Assembly (NCBI GenBank): GCA_015680685.1
Contig: MNCI01035040.1
Location: 750,411-814,410, forward strand
Direction of reading: 5' to 3'
Length of the DNA: 64,000 bases
Origin: Gnetum montanum
Taxonomy: Eukaryota > Streptophyta > Gnetopsida > Gnetales > Gnetaceae
Below the pieces are notes generated by a model. That model saw only the letters and a program-made list of their open reading frames with translations. It ran no database searches and was not told the DNA's origin. Each line of letters opens with the position of its first letter. Position 1 is the first letter of the stretch. Below, piece by piece: positions 34,430 to 46,010 of this stretch. Made by a program: the position numbers and the translations under genes.

Positions 34430-37025
34430 AATTTTCTAGGAAGGTGGCCAACTTTGATCCAATCGGTGATGACATGTGTTTGCATGACTGTATGTGTTGA
34501 ATGTGGTGGTTGAGTAGAAGGAGGCTCCAAAGTTTTGATTGATACTGAGGTGTCTAAGTAATCAACCACTTGTGATTGTAAGGGCTTGGTTGGTCTATTG
34601 GTTCTAAAGAAAGGTCTTTTCTTCATGTGGTTGTTGGAACCAATAGTAGGTTGAGAGTTAATAGCCCTTGTGGCATTACATTGTTGCGGCTATGTAGGAA
34701 TTTCACCCTGCATAGTTGGAGTAGGTGGCAGTGGAGCTATTGGTGGAAGAGATGTGGCCAGATGAGAAGTATGATATGTTTGCAGAATATCACCTCTAGA
34801 AGAGGGAGTCCCATAATACTCATGGGCCTGGTAGTGAGGTTGAGGAGTGACGTGACCAATAGAGTCATGTGGGGAGATTAGCTACTACGCGTAATATCTA
34901 TATGAGTCAGGTTACCGGTAAGGATACTATTGCCTTGGCGGTGGCATTCCTCATGATTGTGGGTGTTGCCACTATTGATATTTCTCAATCGGTTGTGGTG
35001 TAGTTCCACTTGGATAATACATTAAGGGTTGGTGGAACTGTCTTGGATTACCTTGAAGATAAGGTAACCTTCGAGGTGCTTACCGTTTGCTTAATCGTGG
35101 GTTGAGTGCATACACCCCAGACTCTTGTAGATGTAAGATTATAAGGAAACATCCCTTAGGATGGTCATATTAACATATTTCACATCCACTATCATTGTCT
35201 GTTTCCAACTCCACAACCTCTTCAATGGTGGCAACTTTGCTCTTACCCTTGCTACGTGCATGTTCAACTTTCTTTTTTCTTTTTTCGCGATGACTACCTT
35301 GCTCTCTAGACTCCTCTACTATTTTAAGAAAAGATTGAAATCTATTGTCTCGGGAATCCAAAATTTGGTCTACCTTTGTCGAAGCTTCTAATATCATCTT
35401 TTGGATAGGAAAATTTTTCCTATTCACCATCTCTTCAAGTGGTGACTCTTCTTCATCCTTACAAAATCTTACTCCCCTCTTCTGGAGGGAAGGATCTGAA
35501 TTATACTCTTCCACACTTTCTCTCTTTTGTAGCTCACCTTATTCTTTAGCAACTTGCTCCAATAATCTTTGAATTTGATGACACCTAATCTCAGATAGTC
35601 TTCCTTGGGCATAAATCCCAAGGGTTCTTCTCGTTTCATGCCTAAGCCCATGCACGAGATGGTGTAGTTGATCCCTTTGCGAATAACCATGGCCAGGACA
35701 ACGATGTAATAATGCATAGTATCAACCCATGACAACATCCAAGGGTTCATGTCCTCCTTGTTTCCAGCCTTGGATTTTCTTTTGCAAGTTAGACACTTGG
35801 GAGTACATTTGGTACTTGTCATTAAATAGTTCTAACATAGTACTCCACCTATGAATGGATTCTAGTTCTAAAGACTAGTACCAGCTTTCCGCTTCTTTAA
35901 CTAATGTCCATGGGAAAAACTTAAGTTTTTTCCATTTGTTCTCTATGTTTTGTAAGGCACACACATCATGGAATTCTTGTAAGTAATTTTGAGGATTAGC
36001 ATTGTATCCCCCTTCAAATCATGGGATATTGTTCATATCTAATCTCTTGATCCTACTATCTTTCTGGTGCCTTATTGAAATTCTAACAACCTCAATTATG
36101 TCCAACATAATTTGAGTAGTGAGTAGGGGTTCATCATGATCATCTCGTCCATGGCTTCTATGATTCCTACGTTGTTCCCTACTCTTCCTTCTTCTATGTT
36201 CTAACTCTCTAGAGTGCCCTCGTCCCCTTTCTTGGCTATTTCATCTATGACTTCCACTTTGCCTACCTTTATCTCCATGGTATTTGTCTTTATGACCACA
36301 TCTAGATATTGAAGGAGAGGGTGAAGGAGATGATGAAGGTGAAGAAGAAGGAGAACCATCACCATGATGGTGTCTACTACCTTCTCTTCTGTGGTCTCAG
36401 CCCTGATCACGATTGTGATCAGAATTTCCACCTTTATCATGAGTTCGTGTCTCTTTTTCAGACCCTTTGTGCCCATGGGTATTAGAACTTGGGTTATGAA
36501 TAGTGGAATGAAGGTTATGATACACAACCCCTTGGCCAAAGTCAAGGGGAGGAACATCATTATGTGGGCAACTACCTGAGGTAGGTTCACCACCCTCATT
36601 TTCGCTTAAGACATGTGGGACATCTTGGGACCACTTACTCTTCAAAGACTTATGATGTCTCTCCTATTGCAAGTTCCTTTGATGTTGTGCCTTTGTGGAA
36701 TGGTACTCTCTTGAGTCATAGTCTTACACAACGTACTTTGCATGTAAGTGTGGCATGCGAATTTGTGTGAGAGCACGAAGAAGCATGCTTGGGACTGAGC
36801 GATCGAGAGGTAACACTATGTTACCTTCTGAGTCTCACCAATGTAGTTGTTCATATTGATGGAGGATAAAGGTGATGTCTAGTATATACTCATCGGGATG
36901 AATATATACCACTGAAACTTATTGAGAGACTGGCAGATCAACATCATATGTATTATGCCATCGACTGTTTCCTATTTCAGACCTAGGCAGTAAGGCTCTT
37001 TTGTATGAAGAAGAAGACATACTTG
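34430..37025 (-). pseudogene. Element A gag remnant
   Basis: A minus start near 37020 gives MSSSSYKRALLPRSEIG. A capsid-like block lies at about 35880-35580 (KYQMYSQVSNLQKKIQGWKQ, then LLHRCPGHGYSQRDQLHHLV), matching the retrotransposon gag fold pattern. A knuckle-like CEICQYDHPKGC follows near 35180-35140. Several frameshifts. The region between capsid and knuckle is Lys/Glu-rich (35514-35170). Confidence 0.7.
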
Positions 37026-37138
37026 TCTGTTCAGTGTGCAATTTATTCTTGTTTGTTATTTTCTCAACCAACCCTAAGGGTTTGTTCCAACAATGTGAAT
37101 GATTTCCTATGTTCTAGTTAGCACACAAATAATTAAGT

Positions 37139-37156
37139 CCTCGGCAACGGTGGCAA
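37139..37156 (-). promoter_or_regulatory. Primer-binding site, tRNA-Asp type
   Basis: Directly inside the 5' LTR the minus strand reads TGCCACCGTTGCCGAGGA, matching 15 of 18 bases of the complement of the 3' end of plant tRNA-Asp (TGGCGCCGTTGCCGGGGA, from memory). Athila elements are known for this primer. Confidence 0.75.
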
Positions 37157-37751
37157 TGATGAGCGGCAAGGTGCCTCTACGCTCAACCATATGAATACAA
37201 GCATTTCATGCATGGTCCAGTCGAATTCCAAGGACTAAGTGCCTATGTGCCTTTATGGAACAAGGATGGGTTGGTTGATCGTTGTCTTCCCAAACTTACT
37301 TGTATGTCACAATTGTAAGGTTAAGTAAGCTTGAGGCATATAATTTTTATATCTTTTATGTTTTTATTTCCTGTGCTTATAAGGGAGAAGAGAGATAACT
37401 AAGTGAATAATTTAACTTAACTACTAATTAACTAGGCTTTAACTAATCCTAACACCAGTATCTATTCTCACTTGTCGTACACATCCTGAACTAGTGCAAC
37501 ACTATTGGGATTACCAAAAGCTAATTGTTACTAGGTTACCAAGTGTTACATGCATGCTCGAAGTGATCGTTCTGAGTGTAATTTAACGATTTGCTTAATT
37601 GATCAGAATGAATTTCTATGCTAATAATAGAAATGTAAAGTGCATAAAATATAATAAAGTAATAAAATAAAATAAATGCAAAAGAAAATAAAAGAAAGGA
37701 AATGAGTAAAAAAGCAAATCTCAAGTGCTGCAAGGATGAATCAAAGAGCTT

Positions 37752-37805
37752 ATCTTTATTGTCATACACAAGGTGTGCTCAGGTACACAATGCTCAAATA
37801 AAGAT
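37752..37805 (-). promoter_or_regulatory. LTR poly(A)-signal stem (element A right)
   Basis: ATCTTTATT (37752-37760) and AATAAAGAT (37797-37805) are perfectly complementary. Confidence 0.55.
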
Positions 37806-37954
37806 CCATCCACACTTTGACCTCCTACTGCAGGCACTTGGAAAATACTTTAATAAGCTACAAGAGTTTCACTACTTGACTGCTACAAGACTTCTTCTTT
37901 CTGAATTACTCCCTATTTTGCGCTTGGGCACTATATTTATAGGCCCAGGAGTAA

Positions 37955-38100
37955 CCCGAGAATAACCGCTCTAATAATAGGGACTCTAATAATTAGAGTA
38001 ACCACTCTAATAATTAGAGTAACTACTCTAATAATAACCACTCTAATTATTAGAGTAACTGCTCTAATAATAACCACTCTAATTATTAGAGTAACCGCAC
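37955..38100 (-). promoter_or_regulatory. U3 array of CTCTAATAATTAGAG-type units (right LTR)
   Basis: About seven units of CTCTAATAATTAGAGTAAC and CTCTAATAATAACCA, two more than in the left LTR. A CTCTAATTATTAGAG unit is fully palindromic. Confidence 0.65.
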
Positions 38101-38111
38101 TCATCATAAGG

Positions 38112-38708
38112 GAAAGAAATAAATCTAGTGTAACCTAGGCATGAAGCATCCATTCCAAACTTACTATACATATCATGAACATGCATTAACATTGTTGGAT
38201 TACCAAGTGTCCACTACTAGGTATACCAAGTGGTACACTACTAAGATTATCAAACATTAATGCTTTTATGCTTGAAGTTGGTTGTACTCATGCAATTTGA
38301 TTAAGTTTGGTGAAAGTAAAATAATTAAGTAAGTTCTTAAAATTGAAGAATAATTAAAGTAAATTACAATTAAAAAATTATAATGCTAAGCTTAAGTATT
38401 GCAATATGGGAAATGGATCTTGATTTTACTACTACCATGAAAATATATCTAGGTACATTATCACTTCAATAAAAGTCCATAAAATCAACTTGATTCATGC
38501 TTTAGATACATAGTAGCAAATTTTAACTTTTATGGAAATAAAATGACAAAGTATGACTATAATATTGATTGAATGGTTCTATAAATAGGTGGATGTACAC
38601 ATTTATATAGACATTTATTAAGCTTGTGTTAATGTTAATGTGTTGAAAAAGCAAGTAATATGTTAACACTACTACGCTGATGTAATCCATAAAAATGAAT
38701 ACTTATCA
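38112..38708 (-). repeat. Element C 3' LTR, right part
   Basis: Continues 29448-29690 after element A. It aligns with element B LTRs (GCATCC..., repeated TTGGATTACCAAG words) and ends ACTTATCA next to TACCTCCGTGATT, the same junction as the element A polypurine tract. Joined length 840 bp, normal for the family. Confidence 0.68.
38627..38690 (-). promoter_or_regulatory. U3 module of element C LTR
   Basis: Contains GTGTTAATGTTAATGTGTTGA (38625-38645) and GTTAACACTACTACGCTGATG (about 38662-38682). Both recur in diverged form upstream of the internal TATA box at 45904. Confidence 0.5.
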
Positions 38709-39059
38709 TACCTCCGTGATTAACTTAAAAATAATTCTTGAGCTAACAAAATTGTAAAAGTAACTGGATTGAACTTGATTGACTGACTCACTCACTTGAG
38801 TGCTACATTATAAAATAAATTTGAGTGTTTACAATTTTTGACTAAACAAAATTGAACACATTATAAAAAGAATGAATTTTGCTAATATTTATAGAAGAAT
38901 GAATTAAGGCATATGCCTTAAGTTGTTCTAGGTGGTTTTAGAACACATTATAAAAAGAACAACTTATGCCTTAATATTTATAGAAGAATGAATTAAGGCA
39001 TATACCTTGGTATGGGTTGTAGTTACCCTACTATTATTATTACTTATCACAACTAAAAT

Positions 39060-40380
39060 GCTTCTATTAGGACCCTCATCTTCTCCTCCTTGGTCTTAGA
39101 ATCATTGATGGTCCAAGATAATTTTTCTAGAATTGTAGCTATGGAGACATCCCAAGGATAAGGCAAGGTAGGAAACATCTCATGAGCATTTACAAACTAG
39201 GTAATAAATTATTTTCATTTAATGTTAAACACATTGAATGTGTTCTTTAGCTCTTGGTAGTCATTAATTCTCTTGGCTAGGTTCTTAGCTACTATTCTTT
39301 GATCTTCAAATATTTTCTTAAGGATGTTACACTTTGCATTAGCTATCTCCAATTTGTTTTGCACCTTCTTATGGAGCTTGAATTCATTTTCATGCAATAG
39401 CTACAGGTAGCCACTTATGTAATTCAAACTTTGACATCATAGTAGTGATCATAGCAATATTAGCATGGTGGAGATTGACCAATTCCATATACTTAGTCAT
39501 CTCCTCAATCTATAGCTCTTTCATAAAAATCTTTGCTTTTTTGTAAGCATTAAGTCTATTGAAGATGGATTGCCATGCATTGTCTTAAAGTTATTGGAGA
39601 GATTCATTCAATTTTATGTTGGATAGTTATATCTATTTTTTGTTAATTTAATTTTTCATGTTGACTTGGTCCCTATAATGATTCATAATTTTTTCATACT
39701 TAAGTATCTCATTCTTTTAGGTGGCGATCTCAATTACTAACTTCTATCTTATTTCTTAGATCTTCTCCATTGATAAATTTCTATTGTCTACTACCAATGT
39801 CTACAAGTTTACATTTACCTTTATTAATTGGTCATGTAGGTTCTTAAGATACTCCTATAAGTTATTTATTTTTCTTTTCCACCTTAAGAATTCTTTTGTT
39901 TTCTTTAATCTAGGCCTTGTTTTGTTTATGTACATTGATAAGACCTTTGTTAACTTTATTTAATATTACATTTGATTAGGATGCATCCTAGATGGTCCTC
40001 TCTTTAACCATATTCACTTATTATTATTATTCCTTAAGCTACTCAATGGCCTCATCTCTAATAAGGCCAAGTTGAAGAATAATAAGATCAAAGAAGCAGG
40101 CTCTGAGTTGTGCAACTTTAGCTACCAACTATAGATTCAATGTTGTATCCTCTTAAAGTTACATTTATATAATTAGGAGCTTATCCCTGATCTCAAGTAA
40201 GGTAAATTGGGTGACTGTGATATTTTTCAAGATGTTGAATATATCTAGAATCATTATCCTAATATTCATCATTCTATCTAATACTTCTTCATGTTTTGTT
40301 GCAATCATGTTCCTTGAACAAGTTCATATAGATATTTGGATGTGTCTAATTGTAACCGATTTTGGTACTAGTGTTGTAGG
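39060..40380 (-). pseudogene. Element C extra coiled-coil ORF, distal part
   Basis: Homologous to element B 14880-16330 in both sequence and order. An open part at 39397-39215 reads MHENEFKLHKKVQNKLEIAN onward, rich in Lys, Glu and Asn with heptad-like spacing. The frame is broken elsewhere. At 40380 the homology stops at an inserted LTR. Confidence 0.5.
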
Positions 40381-41900
40381 AACCTTGAGTGCTAATTGTT
40401 GGCGACCGTTTGGGAAGCTAATGATTTTGAGACCTTTGGTCCTATAGATTTGGGATCATGGGATGTACAGGTGTTCTTCAAACATGTTTTAGGTACTTGT
40501 TGGTCTTCTGGCAATACCAATGCTGAGATATCTCCAAATAAACTCAGTGATTATGCAACAAACTAAATGTGAGTATGTGTTTATTATTGCAAATGTTGAA
40601 ATGCTTGGGTTTCTGTATGAAAATATACTAGCTATCGAAGGAAATTAAGCTAACTTTGTCAAATACTAAGTTATTTAAGATTCCTATTTTATCAAATCAC
40701 TTAGTCTATATAGTCCTTATAGTACATTACTTGTAAAAAATAAAATTTCACAAAAATGTTGGAGCACAATTCTGCCAATCTACTCTTAATTTTTCCTAAA
40801 GAAAAAATTTGACAAGGAAACTAGAAATAGAGTGAGATGGGTTTTAGAAAGAGAAAAGAAAAGAAAATAGATTTTTTTGGGATCTCAAATGTTTAAACAA
40901 GATAAATTAATGTGAGAAAACACTTCACAATGAATTTATTCTAATTCAATCTATTACGAATCATTCAAACCCTTTGAGATCAATAAGTAATTTCATAAAA
41001 GACACTTTTATTTAACTACCAAAATGCTTTGTAAATGACAAAGTACAAGCTTCTATTTGGCTAATTAATATTGATCAAGAATTGCAAACATTATAACTTC
41101 TAGAAAAATTTTACAATTTTAAGATTGCAATATTAAGAAAATAAACTTTAAAAATAAAGAAGCTATTTTAGTCATCTCAAAGCATTAAAGATTTTCTAGA
41201 TTTCCTAGACTCAAACAAGAAACTTCTAAAAGACATTACTATAAAATTTCTTAAGATGCTTTTCTAATACAATATAAGCTCTTATTTGGCAAACCTAATA
41301 TTGTGCAAAAAAACAAAGATGTAAAGGAAACCTAGAAAAGTCCCAAAAGTAAATTTCAAGAACGATGCTATCTACGCCATTAGCTAAGTAACTAAAACAA
41401 AATGGGAAGAAATAAACTCACAGGGTTAAAACAAAGGAGCTTAATTAATGTCTTTAGAAAGCCATGCTTCACAATCTTCAATACTCTTTTAAGTATATTT
41501 TCTCCCAATCCTTCCCCTTCTCAATTCTACCTTTGAAGGCCCTTTTATAGTGACCTTAGGGTAGTTAAAATAATCATGAGAAGTTAAGGAAGTGACAAAT
41601 ATATAGGGGATTATTTCATAACTAGCCTAAGATGTTATAACTTCCATGAGAAATTTAAGCTATAGTTGGCAAGTGTCCTTTCCAATAACTAACTTATAAA
41701 TCTCCTATTTTATTTTTCTTAATATTTTTGAGGTTTTAACCTTAATATGAGCTCTTAATTTTTTGGCACATCAACACTTATAATATATCTTCCTATAGAG
41801 TATAAATAATTTATGCTTTTAAAGCAGAGATAACTCTAATTCAAGGTACCTTCTTCAATTCCAGGTCACCTAAATACAATTGTAAGATAGCCAATCTATG
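40381..41900 (-). repeat. Reversed LTR fragment of the element E family
   Basis: Its reverse complement aligns with element E LTR 53990-55460. Shared blocks include the TATA region (minus CACTATAAAAGGG, about 41540-41552), CTTTGTTTTAA(C/T)CC(T), TTTGCCA(A/T)ATAAGAGCTTAT and GAGTTTATTTGGAG(A/G)TATCT. At 40381-40410 it reaches a primer-site-like TTAGCACTCAAGG. It interrupts the element C ORF. Confidence 0.62.
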
Positions 41901-44150
41901 GTTGTTCATATTTAATTATTATATTTTATTCTTCTTCTTTCCATATCATGGTTTTAGTTTATGATTATTTCTTTGGTCATTTATAAATCCATACCAAAAC
42001 CTTAATACAAATGTGTGTAATATGAAACCATAATATTGTGAAAAAAATAATCTTGAGTAACCACGATGTGCTTGCCACACACTCCATCAATGCCATGTGC
42101 CTCTATAGGGAAGCAACTACTTGTTTGTAGCTCCGTCTCTACCTCCATGATTTGCATGGTGGTGTATCATTTTTGATTAATTTTTCAAATGCCACTCTAC
42201 AACATGAAAGACTAGAAAAATGACATCATCTTTTCTGCCAATGTGAATGCTACTACAGATAGGTAATCCACCACCAAGCCTCTATCATTTTTTCCATGAT
42301 TTTTCATGATTCCTTGTGAGTAGAAATTGGCATATAATAATGCGGTGGAGCTTGTTCAAGCTAAGTATTATAAGGATTTCACTATCAAGGGATTCATGGA
42401 TGAAGGAGACTCTACAATTGTAGGTTTGTTAGCAAACATGTGATTTGTAATGGTTGTGAGAGCCATGAATCTAGGAGAATTAATGCTTAGATGAGCCCAG
42501 TGCTACATGGAATGATCCCCATGGCCCCTTCTTGCTAAAATTTGTGATGTACATAGCCAAATGCTTCACATATGAGCCATGTTTTAGGCTGCATTTTAGG
42601 CCACCCAAGTCGTGGATGCCAACATTACTTATTGAGAAAGAAAGGGTTTCATTTTGGAGGCCAATAGATCTGAGATGATGACACCCTTTAGTTTAGGGAT
42701 CCCCTTTTTCTACCTTACATACTATGTGTCTTTTTGAGTTGATTTTTTTGGGGATGATTCTTGGATGTTTTGGCATTTTTGGAGGTGTTTTTGACTTACT
42801 TAGATGAGTTTAGGAGGTTCTAGGGTCTATGGGGACTTATTGGGAGGCATCCAGAGGCTTCTGGCATTAAAAGGAGCACTTTTATTTTTTTCACCTTTAG
42901 GATGGATGTCTTCCCAAAAAGATAGATGTATTTCCAAAGATGTATCCCTTGAAGTAGAGACATCAACAATTCCATAGAAGACATGTATCAAAAATAGTAT
43001 ACATCTCTCTTGAGAGTAGGGCTTCCATAGGAGACATCTACATGAAGCCAGAGATGCTCTAGACACATGCGAAAACTTTTAAAAATGCCTATTCCAATTT
43101 GGGAACTAGCCAAAGCAAGATGGAAATAGTTGGGGAGAAGGTGAGAAGACTTGGGAAATAACTGAAGAATATCAAGTTGATTTGAGGAAATATTTCTAGG
43201 GTTTTCACCTTTTGGTTACTTATAAATATTGATGTAATTCACCATTTTTAGTGCTGAAGTGCCAAGTGCCACAGTGCCAAGGATCAAAGTACAAATGTTA
43301 AAGGCAAAACATCCCAATAGAGGGTAAGTGAGAGAGCTCTTGAGGAAAGAGAGTTTGTGCAAGAAGAGATCTAGTGCAAGAGAGGAGACCTTGTGTAAGA
43401 AGAGAGCTTGTGGAAGGAAGTTGAGTGAAAGGAAAGGGAGAGAACTTGAGAGAGGATAGGAGAATCTTTTATAAGTGTCTTGTCTTGTACTTGGGCTTGA
43501 TTGTGAGCAATTGAGGATTGAGAGGGGACAAGTGTGACCTCTAAGATCCTTGGGAGAGTTGTAAGTTGAGCTTGGGTTGTTAGCTTTGATGTATTTTCTA
43601 TGTATTGAAGAAATTTCTTAATATAAGTATTATGTTCTTTATTTTATTGTGTTTTTCTTACTTTCTAAGCTACATTTACTTGGAAGTTGTGGATTGGGTC
43701 CTATTGGGATCTATTAAGGTGCAAACCCTTGCACCACCATTGGAAGCTATTTGGTATTTTCCTAGAGTTTGAATCAACACCAAGTGCCATGCCATGGCCA
43801 CTAATTCTTTGAAAATTCCATTGCAGCAACTTTACATAAAAACTTTGCATAAAATTTAATATTTTAATGAACACCATTTTGGGAATTTTGAACTTGATTT
43901 TTTAACTTTGAAAATTTATTGATTTTCCAATTAAAATATAAGCTACCTTGCTTGGATATATCCCTCATGTAATTCCAATATTATTTCCCAATGTTTCTTT
44001 GATATTTTAATTAAAATATCACCTTCAAAGTTTTTGCCTTGTATTTGACAGGCTAGCTTCAAATATATTTTTTGATAAAACCAACATATCATAACTTTAT
44101 CAACTTTTTAAAGTCTACCAAGAACCATCATTGCTCCATAAAAATGGTGA
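41901..44150. repeat. LTR-like sequence of unknown family with plus-strand TATA box
   Basis: A plus TATA box (ACTTATAAATATTG, about 43210-43223) is followed by a purine-rich leader with repeated GAAGAGAG(A/C)TTGTG words (43330-43450), typical of the R/U5 part of a gypsy LTR. I could not find the partner LTR or coding region. 41901-42700 holds no recognisable feature. Confidence 0.4.
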
Positions 44151-45530
44151 AAATGTGACAACAATAATTCAATTTAATTTGTTACCACCTTCACCATTAT
44201 TCCTTGCCCTTTGTGTGGCATGATTACCATTACTACATGTTTCCCTTCTTCTAGCATCATAGAGAAAGTTATAATATTGCCTAAGATTTTTGGCACTTGC
44301 TTGAATGATAGGGATAGTGAAAATTCCCATGTGATAGTGTTAAATTGAACAGTGACATGGCTTCTATGTGTAGATAAAAAATTGGACAAATAATCTTTCT
44401 ACCAGTCAACTATTCAAGCAATGTTATTTAAGTGGCTTATTACAAGGTAATAGTCTATGGACTTGGAACTAGGTGCTTATTATTAAACTCTTAACTATCT
44501 TACTCTTTATTCTACACCTAATGTATGCTTAGTTGATAGAGGCGGTACATCTTTCTAAATTCATAGATGTAGCTTCACTTTCATAATCTCCTACCATGAT
44601 GTTGTAGCAGCCCTTTTAAGAGTATAATTGGAATAGTAACTGATTCCTTTCCTTTTAGAAAATTTCCTAATTAAGCATGGGTAGGAACCTATCTTTCTAC
44701 CCTTTTTATTTATTTTTTGAATTAATTTTTAATCTTGAGGAAGATGAGTTAGGGAAAGTTAATTACAAACTTTCTGCTAAGTGTAACACAAGCCTTAGTG
44801 GAGAAGAATGTGGTCTTACTTGAATGTACCATAGAATTTAGGTGATACACCACAATCTTAAAATACACTTGCTTCATATAGGTAAGTGCACCATACTCCT
44901 TCCAATCTACTTCATAGCATCTCTAGGTTCACTTTTTTTTAGTATTAGCATTAGACTAGATGGAAACCTTTGCTAGCTTGGCCTCCACATTTGAAATTTT
45001 TTATGTCTTTGTAATGACCTCTACTAAGTAGGAGATGGTGATATCCTAGATTTTTACAAGTGCATATCCATAACTATTTTTCCACAAGAGATAGGCTTCA
45101 CCAAGATATCATTCTCCACTAGTGGAAATTGTGGGTCAAAGTGGGCATGACTACAACTACTCTTGGACCCCTTGGGGAGTAATCTTTAGGAAAGGTCTAA
45201 AGTTCAATTTCTACAAGACTAAACTCTGGATCTCTTTTATTCTTATCTTCTTCAAGGAAGCCTTTGTTAGGGTGACATCTAGGCTTGGCCTAGCTCTAAA
45301 GACTTCATCCTTTCTAAACTGTCTAGTCAATGTAGTTTGAATCTACTAGACAAATTTCACTTTAGGCTCTTCTCTAAGGAGTCTAGTTGCATGTGTGACC
45401 TTAGATTCCTACTATGGCTACTCTTGTCATTGATCTCATCCTCCTCTTGGGTGCCTCTTTCTCCTTTAATATGAATCACCCAACTTGTGGATGATTAGTC
45501 ATTAGTCTTTAATTTCTATATTGTAGGCAT
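44150..45530 (-). pseudogene. Element C extra ORF, proximal part
   Basis: Homologous to element B about 16330-17724: for example, the block around minus CCAAGATTT...GGCA at 44280 and the pre-capsid-like block at 44900-45000. An open piece lies at 44389-44174. Split from the distal part by about 3.8 kb of inserted DNA. Confidence 0.48.
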
Positions 45531-45903
45531 TGTTACCCTTAATTACCCTTAGGGTTTAGCTTAATTTTAAAAAATTTGAAACTAATTCTCTAAAGTGATT
45601 GTACTTTATCATTTTCAAGATCCTAAGTAGCTATTTCATTATTAAATTATTAATATTTTAATTGTTATTAATCTTTAATTATCTTAGTTGTTAAAAAATT
45701 ATGGTTATTTAAAGTATTTAAATTTGCAAATTTCTCATCTTGATGACATAGAGCTTGACTCCATAACCTTACAAGTTTTTGAATAAGGTCAAATGGATTT
45801 CTAGTTTGCTAGATATCATAATTAGAAGGTTTGGGCTCTTTAGATGATAAAAACTCCCTTAGTAGAATGAACAAAATGATGATAATTTTGGTAAATTCCC
45901 ATG

Positions 45904-46010
45904 CATATATATAGAATCTGGAGATAATGTTGATGTTAATGTGTTGATGGGGATGCATCAAAAAAGATAGCTGCATTGACACCCTTGCATCAACACTATT
46001 GAAGTTAATA
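45904..46010 (-). promoter_or_regulatory. Internal promoter of element C
   Basis: A minus TATA box (CTATATATATGC, 45904-45914) with upstream GTTGATGTTAATGTGTTGA (45929-45947) and CATCAACACTATTG (about 45984-45997). Position and leader sequence (GGGAGTTTTTA(C/T)... then GAGCCCAAA) match the element B internal promoter, while the upstream module matches element C's own LTR. Confidence 0.5.

Larger units (their letters stand above)
29691..38106 (-). mobile_element. Element A: Athila-type LTR retrotransposon lacking RNase H and integrase
   Basis: Ends TGATGAG (29691) and CTCATCA (38106), with perfect 5-bp TAAGG duplications at 29686-29690 and 38107-38111. Minus-strand order: 5' LTR, Asp-type primer site, gag, protease, RT, then a junction near 32700 that skips the whole RNase H and integrase, then spacer, polypurine tract and 3' LTR. 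Its insertion site is inside the LTR of element C. Confidence 0.88.
37157..38106 (-). repeat. Element A 5' LTR (right copy, 950 bp)
   Basis: Pairs with 29691-30591. It is about 49 bp longer, explained mainly by extra TAATTA units at 37950-38100. A minus TATA box (CTATAAATATAG) lies at about 37931-37942. Confidence 0.9.
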
